Part shown: positions 39,945 through 49,590 of the stretch, one piece after another
Numbering within the stretch: position 1 is the first letter of the stretch
Layout: each line of letters starts with the position of its first letter
NCBI GenBank assembly: GCA_902615995.1
Contig: CACMRF010000001.1
Coordinates: 1-64,000 of the forward strand
Direction: 5' to 3'
Length of the DNA stretch: 64,000 bases
Origin: an uncultured SAR116 cluster alpha proteobacterium
Lineage (GTDB): Bacteria; Pseudomonadota; Alphaproteobacteria; Puniceispirillales; Marisalimonadaceae
Program-made: the position numbers and the translations under genes
The notes under the pieces: generated by a model
Database searches by the model: none
The model's input: the letters and a program-made list of their open reading frames with translations, nothing else
Told to the model about the DNA's origin: nothing

Positions 39945-41447
39945 ATGGAAAAAACAATTAGAAATATGATTAATCAACAAAATGATGATCTAATTTTTCT
40001 TACATCTGAAAAAAATGAAAGACTCTCTTACGGAGAATTTAAAATTTTTAACGAAAAAATATCGCGTCAGTTAGCTGCTACAAATATAATTAATAGCGAT
40101 AGGGCTGCAATTGTTTTACCAAATGGACCTCTGATGGCAAGTTCTTTTTTGAGCATCTCAAGCTATATGTCTGCAGCACCTTTAAACCCTTTATATAAAC
40201 AGGAAGAATTTGAATTTTATCTTAACGACCTCAAACCTAAATTTCTCTTGGTTGAACCAAATTCAAAAAGTTTAGCTGTAATTGCCGCCAAAAATTTAAA
40301 TATACCTGTTTTTGAAATGAAAATTTCTGATAATCAACCCCTAGGAACGTTCGAATTATTTGATAAAGAAACTGATTATAAAAATCCAAACGATTATGAT
40401 GAGGCTTTGGTTCTACACACATCAGGAACCACATCAAGACCTAAAATAGTTCCGTTATCAAATTTAAATATTTTTACATCTGCAGTAAATATTTCAAAAA
40501 GTTTAAAATTAACAACTGAAGATCACTGTCTAAATATAATGCCCTTGTTTCATATACATGGATTAATTGCTGTCTTAAGTGCCTCGGCAAAAGTTGGTGC
40601 ATCTATTTGTGCAAGTAATGGTTTTAATGCCCTTAAGTTTCTAGACTTAGCTGAAACACAAAATATCACTTGGTATTCCGGAGTACCCACAATGCATCAA
40701 GCAATTTTACTTAGGGCTCAAAAAAATTCAGATAAAGCAAAAAAACTTAATTTACGCTTTATTAGATCATCATCTGCATCACTACCACCTTCTATCTTTG
40801 AACAATTAAATGATATATTTGAAACACCTGTAATAGAAGCTTATGGTATGACTGAAGCAACTCATCAGATGGCATCAAATCCACTGCCTCCTGCTATTCA
40901 AAAACCTGGTTTAGTTGGAATGCCAGCAGGTCCAGAAATTTGTATTATGAATGATAAAAATGAAAAATTACCCAAAGGTAAAATTGGTGAAATATGTATT
41001 AAAGGGGATAATGTTACTAATGGATACGAAAATAACCCTGAAGCTAACAAACAATCATTTGTAAATAATTGGTTTAGGACTGGTGATGAAGGTTTTTTTG
41101 ACGAAGATGGTTATCTTAAAATTTCTGGCAGATTAAAAGAGATAATCAACAAAGGTGGTGAAAAGATATCTCCTTTAGAAGTTGATAATATCTTGATGGA
41201 TTTTCCACCAATTGATCAAGCGTTATGCTTTGGATATAAAGATAAAATGCTTGGAGAAGATATTGCTGTAGCAATAAAACTAAAAGAAAATAAAAGTTGT
41301 ACGGAAGATGATATTAAATCCTATGCAAATGAAAAATTAGCCAAATTTAAAATTCCAAAAAAAATATTTATTGTTAAAGATATTCCTAAAGGTGCAACAG
41401 GGAAATTACAAAGAATTGGATTAGCCAAAAAATTTGGACTAGAATAA
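39945..41447 (+). CDS. AMP-dependent acyl-CoA synthetase/ligase (possibly oxalate-CoA-ligase-like)
   Basis: LVLHTSGTTSRPKIVPLSN, EAYGMTEATHQMASNPLPP, GRLKEIINKGGEKISPLEVD, PKGATGKLQRIGL. Confidence 0.9.
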   Translation: MEKTIRNMINQQNDDLIFLTSEKNERLSYGEFKIFNEKISRQLAATNIINSDRAAIVLPNGPLMASSFLSISSYMSAAPLNPLYKQEEFEFYLNDLKPKFLLVEPNSKSLAVIAAKNLNIPVFEMKISDNQPLGTFELFDKETDYKNPNDYDEALVLHTSGTTSRPKIVPLSNLNIFTSAVNISKSLKLTTEDHCLNIMPLFHIHGLIAVLSASAKVGASICASNGFNALKFLDLAETQNITWYSGVPTMHQAILLRAQKNSDKAKKLNLRFIRSSSASLPPSIFEQLNDIFETPVIEAYGMTEATHQMASNPLPPAIQKPGLVGMPAGPEICIMNDKNEKLPKGKIGEICIKGDNVTNGYENNPEANKQSFVNNWFRTGDEGFFDEDGYLKISGRLKEIINKGGEKISPLEVDNILMDFPPIDQALCFGYKDKMLGEDIAVAIKLKENKSCTEDDIKSYANEKLAKFKIPKKIFIVKDIPKGATGKLQRIGLAKKFGLE

Positions 41448-41450
41448 TTT

Positions 41451-42467
41451 ATGAAAAAAATATGTATATTTGGAGCTGGAGCCATCGGTGGTTATTTAGC
41501 ATGCTCATTAAAAAACACAAATAATAAAATTTCAATAGTTGCCAGAGGTCAACATAAAGAAATCATTGAAAAAAAGGGGTTAACTCTAATTAAAGATGAA
41601 ATCAAAAAATCATTTCATTTTGATATATCTGAAAATGCAAGTGACCTAGGAAAACAAGATTATATTTTTATAGGTGTTAAAGCCCAATCTATACCACTTA
41701 TATTAGATAACTTGTCTCCTATACTTGATGAAAATACAACTATTATATCCGCTGTCAATGGACTTCCTTGGTGGTATTTTCACGAAGCAAAAACTCAAAC
41801 TAAATTGGATAATACACATTTAGAAAGTGTAGACCCAAAAGGAAAAATTTGGAAAACCTTAAATCCAAACAGTGCCATTGGTTGTGTGGTTTACCCAGCC
41901 TGTGAAATTTTAGACCCTGGTATTATTAAACATACTGAAGGCGATAGATTTTCACTTGGTGAACCTAACGGAATGATTTCCGAAAGGTTAAGAGAGATAT
42001 CAAGTATTTTAATTGATAGTGGATTAAAAGCACCACAAAAGAAAAACTTAAGAGATGAAATTTGGATTAAGTTATGGGGTAATTGTTCATTTAACATTTT
42101 AAGTGCATTGACAGGATCTACGCTCGATGAGATTGGGAAAAATCCAGCAATATTAAATTTAATTAAAAAAATGATGGAAGAATGTAAAATTGTTGGAGAA
42201 AAAATTGGTATAAAGTTTAGAGTTTCAATTGATGATAGAATAAAAGGCGCAACTTCAATTCAAGGTCACAAACCTTCAACAGCACAAGATTTAGAGGCAG
42301 GAAAACCATTAGAAATTGATCCTATAATTGGCTCAATAATTGAAATTGGTAAGAAGTTAAATATAAATACTTACAATTTAGAACAAATGTATAATCTTCT
42401 TAAATTCAAAGGAGAATTGTTAGGGATTTATGAAAAAAATGAAGAATTAGAAAAAATCTTAAATTAA
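41451..42467 (+). CDS. 2-dehydropantoate 2-reductase family protein
   Basis: ICIFGAGAIGGYLACSLK, EIWIKLWGNCSFNILSALTGST. Confidence 0.9.
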   Translation: MKKICIFGAGAIGGYLACSLKNTNNKISIVARGQHKEIIEKKGLTLIKDEIKKSFHFDISENASDLGKQDYIFIGVKAQSIPLILDNLSPILDENTTIISAVNGLPWWYFHEAKTQTKLDNTHLESVDPKGKIWKTLNPNSAIGCVVYPACEILDPGIIKHTEGDRFSLGEPNGMISERLREISSILIDSGLKAPQKKNLRDEIWIKLWGNCSFNILSALTGSTLDEIGKNPAILNLIKKMMEECKIVGEKIGIKFRVSIDDRIKGATSIQGHKPSTAQDLEAGKPLEIDPIIGSIIEIGKKLNINTYNLEQMYNLLKFKGELLGIYEKNEELEKILN

Positions 42468-42808
42468 ATTTTTTCAAAAAAATTTCTTCCTTTTTTATCC
42501 TCTATCTCCACCACCCAAGCATCAGAGTCAATTTTAATTTCTTTTTCAATTAATTTTTGAAGCTTTGGATATTCTAATTCTATTTCTTTATGTAACTTGA
42601 TGTATTCAATTTTTGATTTATTTTTTTTTAAAGAATAGGAATAATTTCTTCTTATAAGTTGACCTTTGCCATTCAACAAATCAATTTTTATTAGAATGAT
42701 CCCTGAGTCTAGATCACCCTTTTTTAATACAAAAACTGGAATTCCGTCCTGTTGTGCAATTTTAGTTACAGATTTAATTATTATTTCTGTTTTTAAACTA
42801 TCTTCCAT
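42464..42808 (-). CDS. DUF1491 family protein
   Basis: DGIPVFVLKKGDLDSGIILIKI and C-terminal DSDAWVVEIEDKKGRNFFE match my recollection of alphaproteobacterial DUF1491 proteins. Confidence 0.7.
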   Translation of the reverse strand: MEDSLKTEIIIKSVTKIAQQDGIPVFVLKKGDLDSGIILIKIDLLNGKGQLIRRNYSYSLKKNKSKIEYIKLHKEIELEYPKLQKLIEKEIKIDSDAWVVEIEDKKGRNFFEKI

Positions 42809-42813
42809 TTTAA

Positions 42814-42984
42814 TTAAAAATCACTGCATCTTCCATTCTTTTCCCAATCACCGTATCTAGTAGGCTCTTTTCCTTTAGGACCACCAATTTCATTATAAAG
42901 AGTAATTTTAATTTTTTTTGAATTATTAATTTTTTCATTTTTATTTGAAAGTATTTTTTTTTCATTTTTTTTTTCTTGTTTCAT
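42814..42984 (-). CDS. Succinate dehydrogenase assembly factor 4 (SdhAF4/DUF1674), 56 aa; absent from ORF track
   Basis: Manual reverse-strand translation ending [26 protein letters not shown], the DUF1674 signature. Confidence 0.9.
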   Translation of the reverse strand: MKQEKKNEKKILSNKNEKINNSKKIKITLYNEIGGPKGKEPTRYGDWEKNGRCSDF

Positions 42985-43031
42985 AAAAACCCTTTCGGTT
43001 TTATTTTAAATAGAGCTATATAATTATATAT

Positions 43032-44393
43032 ATGAATTCTGATGTAAAACACAAAAAAAATATAAGATTTGTTGCATTAAAAATATGGGAATTGCTTTTT
43101 ATTAAAAAAAGTAAACTGAGTGATATCTTTAGAAATGACAAATCTTTTAATAGCTTAAATTCCAAAGATAGATCTTTTATCTACTTTTTAATCCATTTGG
43201 CATTGAGGAATCATAATCAAATAAAATTCTTTATTAAAAAGTTTGTAAAAAAACAAGTTAGTAATAACTTATACTTTTTAGATGGAATTCTCTTATTAGG
43301 TACAGCAGAAATTATTTGGTCAAGATCACCACACTATGCAGTTTTAAACTCGTACGTGGATTTATCAAAAATTCTTTGTGGGGTAAAATATTCGGGCTTC
43401 ATTAATGCTGTTCTACAAAATATAGTTAGACAAAAAGACAACCTATCTTCAAGTAACTGGGATATAAAAAACAATTATCCAAAATGGATGTTAAATAGTT
43501 GGGAAAAACAATATGGAAAAATAAAAACAATAAAAATATTAAAAGTTTTAAACAAAGAACCTTACTTAGACATAATTTGTTCTAAAAAAATGAATATTGA
43601 AATGAAAAATAATTTAATAAAATTTTTAGATGGGCATGAAATTCATCCAAATGTAATTAGGAGTAATTATAAAGGAAAAATAAACGATATTTTATATTTC
43701 AATAGAGGGATTTGGTGGGTTCAAGATTTAAGCTCGTATTTACACATAGAATATCTATTAAAATTATTAAAAAAAATAAAAACAAATAATGAGTTTTTAA
43801 AAATCTCTGATATTTGTGCCGCTCCTGGAGGTAAAACATTTCAACTTTTAGATAATGGTTATGAACTAGTAAGTAATGATATAAATAAAAAAAGATTAGA
43901 TATAATGTCGGACAACTTGAAACGTTTAAATTTTAAATCAAAATTAATTTCTGTGGATGGAAGAACTTACAAATTCCCAGAAAAACAAGATATAATAATA
44001 ATTGATGCACCTTGTTCGTCAACAGGAACAATTAGAAAAAACCCTGATATTTTAATTCGAAACAATATTATTGACTTAACGAAGCTTCAAAGAATACAAC
44101 AAGAATTACTAAAAAATGCTGCATCAAATATTAAAGTAGGTGGATATTTAATGTATATTGTTTGTTCTTTGGAAGAAGAAGAGGGCGAAGATATTGTAAA
44201 TAAATTTTTGAAAACAAACACTAATTTTCAAATTATAAATCTCAATCAATATATTCAAGACTTAAAAACAACTTTAAAATTAAACACTATGGGTTATTTA
44301 AAATTCCTTCCCATTGATTTTAAAGTGCATCAAAATAATCATCTTAATGGTAATAATGGTTTTTTTTCTGCAATAATTGAAAGAAAATTTTAG
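43032..44393 (+). CDS. 16S rRNA m5C methyltransferase RsmB family
   Basis: ICAAPGGKTFQLLDNGYELVSNDINKKRLDIM, IIIDAPCSSTGTIRKNPDI, YIVCSLEEEEGEDIV. Confidence 0.94.
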   Translation: MNSDVKHKKNIRFVALKIWELLFIKKSKLSDIFRNDKSFNSLNSKDRSFIYFLIHLALRNHNQIKFFIKKFVKKQVSNNLYFLDGILLLGTAEIIWSRSPHYAVLNSYVDLSKILCGVKYSGFINAVLQNIVRQKDNLSSSNWDIKNNYPKWMLNSWEKQYGKIKTIKILKVLNKEPYLDIICSKKMNIEMKNNLIKFLDGHEIHPNVIRSNYKGKINDILYFNRGIWWVQDLSSYLHIEYLLKLLKKIKTNNEFLKISDICAAPGGKTFQLLDNGYELVSNDINKKRLDIMSDNLKRLNFKSKLISVDGRTYKFPEKQDIIIIDAPCSSTGTIRKNPDILIRNNIIDLTKLQRIQQELLKNAASNIKVGGYLMYIVCSLEEEEGEDIVNKFLKTNTNFQIINLNQYIQDLKTTLKLNTMGYLKFLPIDFKVHQNNHLNGNNGFFSAIIERKF

Positions 44394-45968
44394 ATGATAA
44401 ATTTATTCTCAAATAAGATAAAAAATTATTTATTTAAAAAAAAAATAAAAATTATAAATATAGATAACCCACTAATTATTTTCTCTGATATTTGGGGTGG
44501 CAATTCTCAAAATGGAGAATTAATTACTAATGCAAAATATCCAATTAATGAGATACATAACATAGACAACTTTGACTTTTTAAGAGATCTAAAGTCATGT
44601 GGAATTTTGAAAACCCGAACAATAGCAAGAAATATTGTCAATCATTGGATTGATAATAATAAAAACTTATTTTCTAAATCCTTTAAGCCCAATTTAATAG
44701 CTGAAAGAATTACAATTATGTGTATGACTTATTCATGGTACGCAAAAAGTGGTGACATAAAATTTCAAAAAAAAAATTTAAAGTCAATTTATATTCAATT
44801 AGAATTATTAGATTATTTATTAAAAAAAAATATAAATTTATATAATTTCAAAACAATAAAAGGCCTTATAATAGGAAATATTTTTTTATTTACTGATTTA
44901 AATAAAATAAATTCATTCTTGAATCAGCTCAAAACTTTATCTGAAAATTTTATTTTAAAGGATGGAGGACATTTATCTAGATGCCCTATGACCCAATTAG
45001 ATGTTTTAAGAGATTTATTAGAGATTAGATCAGCAATAGCAACAAATAGAAAATTAAACTCGCCCATTGTTCAAACCTTAGTTAAAGTTATGGGGGATTA
45101 TTTTAAAATTTTTTGTGTAACTAAGGATTCGTTTTGTAGCTTTAACTCAGGTTCATTAATAAAAAAAGAAAAAATTTCTGAAACTTTAAAACGATTAAGT
45201 GGAACTAAAAAGAATTTTTCATTTGCTAAATACTCAGGTTATATTTCCATTTATTCAAATAATTTAAATATGATCCTTGATGCAGGAAATAAAGACCTCT
45301 TTTTTAATAATAAAATTTTAAATAACAAGGCTAGTCTATCTGCTTTTGAACTTTTTTATCAAAAAGCTAAAATTATAACAAATGTTGGTAGCTTTTATTT
45401 TAAATCAAACAACAATAATAATTTGAGAGCTATATCTTCAACAGCTGCACATAGCTCTCTGTCTATTGATGATAGAAATAACCTTGATTTAACAGGTCTA
45501 AGAAAAATCAATCACCTTGAAGTAAAAAAGAATGAAGATGAAAATGGATACTTAGTTCAAGTATCACACGATGCTTATAAATCTCTTTTTGGAATTGGTC
45601 ATAAAAGAAGACTTTTTATTTCAAAAAAATCTCCAGATTTCATTGGAGAAGACGAAATTTTTTCTATAGGTAATTATGGAATCAAACCAAAATTTGCTAC
45701 AATAAGATTTCATTTACATCATAAAATTAATCCTATTAAATTACAAAATCAAAATTTATTGCTTCAAAATTCAACAAATAAAATTATCGGTAAATTTTCT
45801 TCATCCACAGATAATATTGAAATAGAGAATACTATAATGTATCAGAATTCTGAAAGATATTTTAGTAAGCAAATAGTGATTTTAGTTGAACTAAAAAAAA
45901 TTAGAGAATTAAATAAGTTAATAATAAAATGGTCTTTAAAATTCGAGAAAAAAAATGACAAAATTTAA
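44394..45968 (+). CDS. Heparinase II/III family protein
   Basis: FLRDLKSCG...WI, ERITIMCMTYSWYA, KDGGHLSRCPMTQLDVLRDLLEIR, SAFELFYQKAKIITNVGSF; between rsmB and purH. Confidence 0.9.
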   Translation: MINLFSNKIKNYLFKKKIKIINIDNPLIIFSDIWGGNSQNGELITNAKYPINEIHNIDNFDFLRDLKSCGILKTRTIARNIVNHWIDNNKNLFSKSFKPNLIAERITIMCMTYSWYAKSGDIKFQKKNLKSIYIQLELLDYLLKKNINLYNFKTIKGLIIGNIFLFTDLNKINSFLNQLKTLSENFILKDGGHLSRCPMTQLDVLRDLLEIRSAIATNRKLNSPIVQTLVKVMGDYFKIFCVTKDSFCSFNSGSLIKKEKISETLKRLSGTKKNFSFAKYSGYISIYSNNLNMILDAGNKDLFFNNKILNNKASLSAFELFYQKAKIITNVGSFYFKSNNNNNLRAISSTAAHSSLSIDDRNNLDLTGLRKINHLEVKKNEDENGYLVQVSHDAYKSLFGIGHKRRLFISKKSPDFIGEDEIFSIGNYGIKPKFATIRFHLHHKINPIKLQNQNLLLQNSTNKIIGKFSSSTDNIEIENTIMYQNSERYFSKQIVILVELKKIRELNKLIIKWSLKFEKKNDKI

Positions 45969-47538
45969 AATAAAAAATGCACTGATTTCTTTAACTGACA
46001 AAAATAAAATTGAAATTGTTGCAAAAAAATTAAAAGAACTTGATATAAACATAATATCTACCGGAGGTACTGCAAAATATTTAAAATCTCATTCAATTGA
46101 TGTAATTGATATTACTAAGATAACAAATTTTCCTGAAATTTTAGATGGTAGAGTTAAATCGCTTCATCCTAAAATATTTGGCGGGATACTTTACAGAAGA
46201 AATAATGAAAATGATCTCAAAATAATAGATTCACTTAAAATTGAAAGTATTGATTTAGTTATAGTTAATTTATATAAATTTGATGAGACTATAAAAAAAT
46301 TAAGCTCTAATGATAAAATAATCGAGAATATTGATATTGGAGGTCCTTCATTAATTCGATCAGCTGCTAAAAACTTTGCTTTTACAGCGGTTGTAATTGA
46401 TATAAGTGATTACGATATATTAATCGAAAAATTAAGTTCAAATGAGGGGATAGATTTAGAATATAGAAAGTCTTTAGCCGCAAAAGCTTTTAACATTACT
46501 GCAGAATATGACAGATCAATATCAAATTGGTTTAATAGTAGTAATGATCAACCAACGTTACCAGAGACAATAAATCTAAATTTAATCAAGAAAATTGAAA
46601 TGAGGTATGGAGAAAACCCACATCAAAAAGCAGGATTATTCACTAATATCAATCAACAAAGTAAATCAGGAATAGCTCATTATAATCAAATTCAAGGTAA
46701 AGAACTATCTTATAATAATTTTAATGATGCTGATGCAGCTTTTGAATTAGTAAACGAATTCAATGAACCAGCTGTAGCCATAATTAAACATGCCAACCCA
46801 TGCGGAGTTTCACAAAATCAGAATATTACAAAAGCCTGGGAAAACGCATTTAATACAGATAAAACAAGTGCGTTTGGTGGAATAGTTGCTTTAAACAGCA
46901 CTCTTACTGAGGAAGTAGCTAAACAAATGTCAAATATTTTTTTAGAAGTCATAATTGCTCCAGACATAACTGAGACTGCAAAAGAGATTTTATTTAAAAA
47001 GAAAAACTTAAGAGTATTGCTTTGCAAAAAAAATAAAAATAAAATTGAAAATGATCTCTTTATTAGAACAATATCTGGAGGATTCTTAATCCAAGATAAA
47101 GATATTGGGTCTCTCGAAAAAATTAATTTTAAAATTGTTACAAACAAAAAGCCAACTGAAGATGAAATAAAAGATCTTAAGTTTGCTTGGATTGTTTCAA
47201 AACATACTAAATCAAATGCCATAATTTTTGCAAAGAGTGCTCAAACTTTAGGAATTGGAGCTGGACAAATGAGTAGAATAGATTCTGTCATGATAGCAAA
47301 AGATAAATTTATTAGAAGTCAGGTAAATTCTGAAAAAAAAGATGTTTCTTTAAAAGGAAGTGTACTTTCAAGTGATGCTTTTTTTCCATTTTCTGATACT
47401 GTTATTTCTGCTGCAGAGGCTGGAGTTTCTGCTATAATTCAGCCTGGAGGTTCCATTCGTGATGATGAAGTAATAGCCGAGGCTAACAAAAGAAACATCT
47501 CTATGATTTTTACATCAATGAGACATTTTAGACATTAG
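45955..47538 (+). CDS. purH: Bifunctional AICAR formyltransferase/IMP cyclohydrolase
   Basis: IISTGGTAKYLKSHSIDVIDITKITNFPEILDGRVKSLHPKIFGGIL, KHANPCGVS, GAGQMSRIDS, RHFRH C-terminus. Confidence 0.98.
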   Translation: MTKFKIKNALISLTDKNKIEIVAKKLKELDINIISTGGTAKYLKSHSIDVIDITKITNFPEILDGRVKSLHPKIFGGILYRRNNENDLKIIDSLKIESIDLVIVNLYKFDETIKKLSSNDKIIENIDIGGPSLIRSAAKNFAFTAVVIDISDYDILIEKLSSNEGIDLEYRKSLAAKAFNITAEYDRSISNWFNSSNDQPTLPETINLNLIKKIEMRYGENPHQKAGLFTNINQQSKSGIAHYNQIQGKELSYNNFNDADAAFELVNEFNEPAVAIIKHANPCGVSQNQNITKAWENAFNTDKTSAFGGIVALNSTLTEEVAKQMSNIFLEVIIAPDITETAKEILFKKKNLRVLLCKKNKNKIENDLFIRTISGGFLIQDKDIGSLEKINFKIVTNKKPTEDEIKDLKFAWIVSKHTKSNAIIFAKSAQTLGIGAGQMSRIDSVMIAKDKFIRSQVNSEKKDVSLKGSVLSSDAFFPFSDTVISAAEAGVSAIIQPGGSIRDDEVIAEANKRNISMIFTSMRHFRH

Positions 47539-48584
47539 ATATTTTTTAAAACTAATTTAACTATTTTATGGTATAAAGTCGGTATACTAAACATATCCAA
47601 ATTTTCAAGTTTAATGAATATGCAATTATCTTTTAACTTAATTTGATTATCATCTACTTTTAATAGAATTACTTTACTATCAAGGTCAAAATGAGTGAAG
47701 CTATGTTTTATGACACCACAATCAAATCTTTCTTTTATTGAAAATATATTAAAATCTAAATTATGATTATCTTTAAGCCATCCATCAGAAGGTAAAACAT
47801 GCATGTTTTCAAATAAACCTAAATTGATGTTTCTTAAAAATAAAATTTCCTTTTTAGAATTTATTAAACAATAAAAATTTCCTGTACGTTTAACTTTTTT
47901 TTCTTTAATTATTTTTAAGGGATAATTGATTGCTGAATTTTTAAATGCAACTCTACAATTTTCTGATAAAGGACACCTTTCACAATTTATAATTTTGGGC
48001 TTGCAAATAGTTGCACCAATATCCATTAAACCCTGCGTAAATAAAGAGTTCTCTTTACCAGGTATATTTAAAAACAGAATTTTTCTAACTTTTTTTTTTA
48101 GATCATTCCCTCTTAAATCTAATTCAAATAATCTAGATACTACTCTTTCAATATTACCATCAATTACAACTACTTTTTTATCAAATGCAATTGCACAAAT
48201 TGCAGCTGCAGTATAGTCTCCTATGCCTGGTAATTTAATTAAATCTTCATAATTATTTGGAATTACACCATTTAATTCATTAGTAATAATTTTAGTACTT
48301 TTATATAAATTATTTGCCCTCCTGTAATACCCTAATCCAGACCAAATTGCTAAAACATCATCTAATTTAGCTTTTGCCAAGATCTCAATGGTTGGATATT
48401 TTTTCAAGAAATTTATAAAATAAGGTATAACAGTTTTTACTGTTGTCTGTTGTAGCATAAACTCTGAGAGAAAGACTATGTATGGGTCTATTTTTTGATC
48501 AAAATTTTTAGGCCTCCACGGCAGTATTCTTAAATTTTTTTTATACCAATTTATTACAATTTCTGATATTTTTAATGATTGCAT
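47535..48584 (-). CDS. mutY: A/G-specific adenine DNA glycosylase
   Basis: LPWRPKNFDQKIDPYIVFLSEFMLQQTTVKTVIPYF, LPGIGDYTAAAICAIAFDK, Fe-S cluster CKPKIINCERCPLSENC. Confidence 0.97.
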   Translation of the reverse strand: MQSLKISEIVINWYKKNLRILPWRPKNFDQKIDPYIVFLSEFMLQQTTVKTVIPYFINFLKKYPTIEILAKAKLDDVLAIWSGLGYYRRANNLYKSTKIITNELNGVIPNNYEDLIKLPGIGDYTAAAICAIAFDKKVVVIDGNIERVVSRLFELDLRGNDLKKKVRKILFLNIPGKENSLFTQGLMDIGATICKPKIINCERCPLSENCRVAFKNSAINYPLKIIKEKKVKRTGNFYCLINSKKEILFLRNINLGLFENMHVLPSDGWLKDNHNLDFNIFSIKERFDCGVIKHSFTHFDLDSKVILLKVDDNQIKLKDNCIFIKLENLDMFSIPTLYHKIVKLVLKNI

Positions 48585-48620
48585 ACTTTATTTTTAATAC
48601 ATAAAAGTTTTAAATCAATT

Positions 48621-48926
48621 ATGAAAAAATTAGATGCTTTAACATATTCATTGGCTGAGAAATGTTTAAGTAAAAATAACTTATTTGAAGCTAGATTAAT
48701 CTTAAATTGGGATAAAATTTTCTCTAAATATTCTCATTTTGTGAAACCTATTAGAGTCCAATTTATGAAAAAGAATGCTAAAAATGGTACTTTGGTTTTA
48801 GAAGTTAAAAGAGGGTTCGAACTAGAAATTCAAATGAAACAAGTCAAAATTTTAAATTTAGCAAATAATTTTTTTGGATTTAAAGTTATTGATAAAATAA
48901 AGATTATTAAAAATGGTTATAATTAA
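48621..48926 (+). CDS. DUF721/DciA-like protein; start moved to internal ATG
   Basis: Size, LVLEVKRGFELEIQMKQVKILNLANNFFGFKVIDKIKI and location between mutY and smc. Confidence 0.75.
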   Translation: MKKLDALTYSLAEKCLSKNNLFEARLILNWDKIFSKYSHFVKPIRVQFMKKNAKNGTLVLEVKRGFELEIQMKQVKILNLANNFFGFKVIDKIKIIKNGYN

Positions 48927-48969
48927 GTTAAAGATATACAGACTAAAAGGTTTAATATATACATAAAAT

Positions 48970-49578
48970 ATGATTTTAAAAATATTAAATACATTTATTT
49001 TGATCTTAGCCAAGTTATTAATTGGACTTAATTTTTCATTTGCTAATGATATTAAATTACCTTCAATTGTTGTTGGAGAAAAAAATGCACCTATAGTCAT
49101 CAAAGAGTATTTCTCGCTTACATGTAGTCATTGCGCAAGCTTTCATAAAAATACATACCCAAAGGTTAAAAAAGAACTTATTGATACAGGAAAAGTTAAA
49201 TTTGAATTTATTGATTATCCACTTGATAGACTTGCTATGTTCGCAGCTTCTATAGCTAGATCAATTCCGAGTGAAAGTTATGTCGAAACAACAAGTTTGT
49301 TATTATCAAATCAAAAAAAATGGGCATATTCTAAGGATCCTGTTACAGAACTTTTAAAATTGTCACAGCTATTTGGCATATCAGAAAAAAAATTTAATGA
49401 AATATTAAATAATAAAGAATTAATGGAAAAAATTTTAAAGAAGATGGAGGAGGAAAACTCTCGATTTAACATATCCTCAACTCCCACATTTGTAATAAAT
49501 GATAAACATGTTATCGCCGGAACCTTAAAATATAACGAGTTTGTAAAAAAACTAAAAGATTTTGAGTTGTTAAATTAA
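48970..49578 (+). CDS. DsbA-like thioredoxin-fold protein (exported)
   Basis: Signal peptide; GEKNAPIVIKEYFSLTCSHCASFHKNTYP; ISSTPTFVINDKHVIAG. Confidence 0.93.
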   Translation: MILKILNTFILILAKLLIGLNFSFANDIKLPSIVVGEKNAPIVIKEYFSLTCSHCASFHKNTYPKVKKELIDTGKVKFEFIDYPLDRLAMFAASIARSIPSESYVETTSLLLSNQKKWAYSKDPVTELLKLSQLFGISEKKFNEILNNKELMEKILKKMEEENSRFNISSTPTFVINDKHVIAGTLKYNEFVKKLKDFELLN

Positions 49579-49590
49579 AAGGTAAATCTC

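Noticed and set aside
42666-42860. 64-aa plus-strand ORF opposite DUF1491/SdhAF4
   Set aside because: Antisense to two better supported genes.
46818-47222. 134-aa minus-strand ORF inside purH
   Set aside because: Antisense to well-conserved purH; composition looks like a shadow frame.
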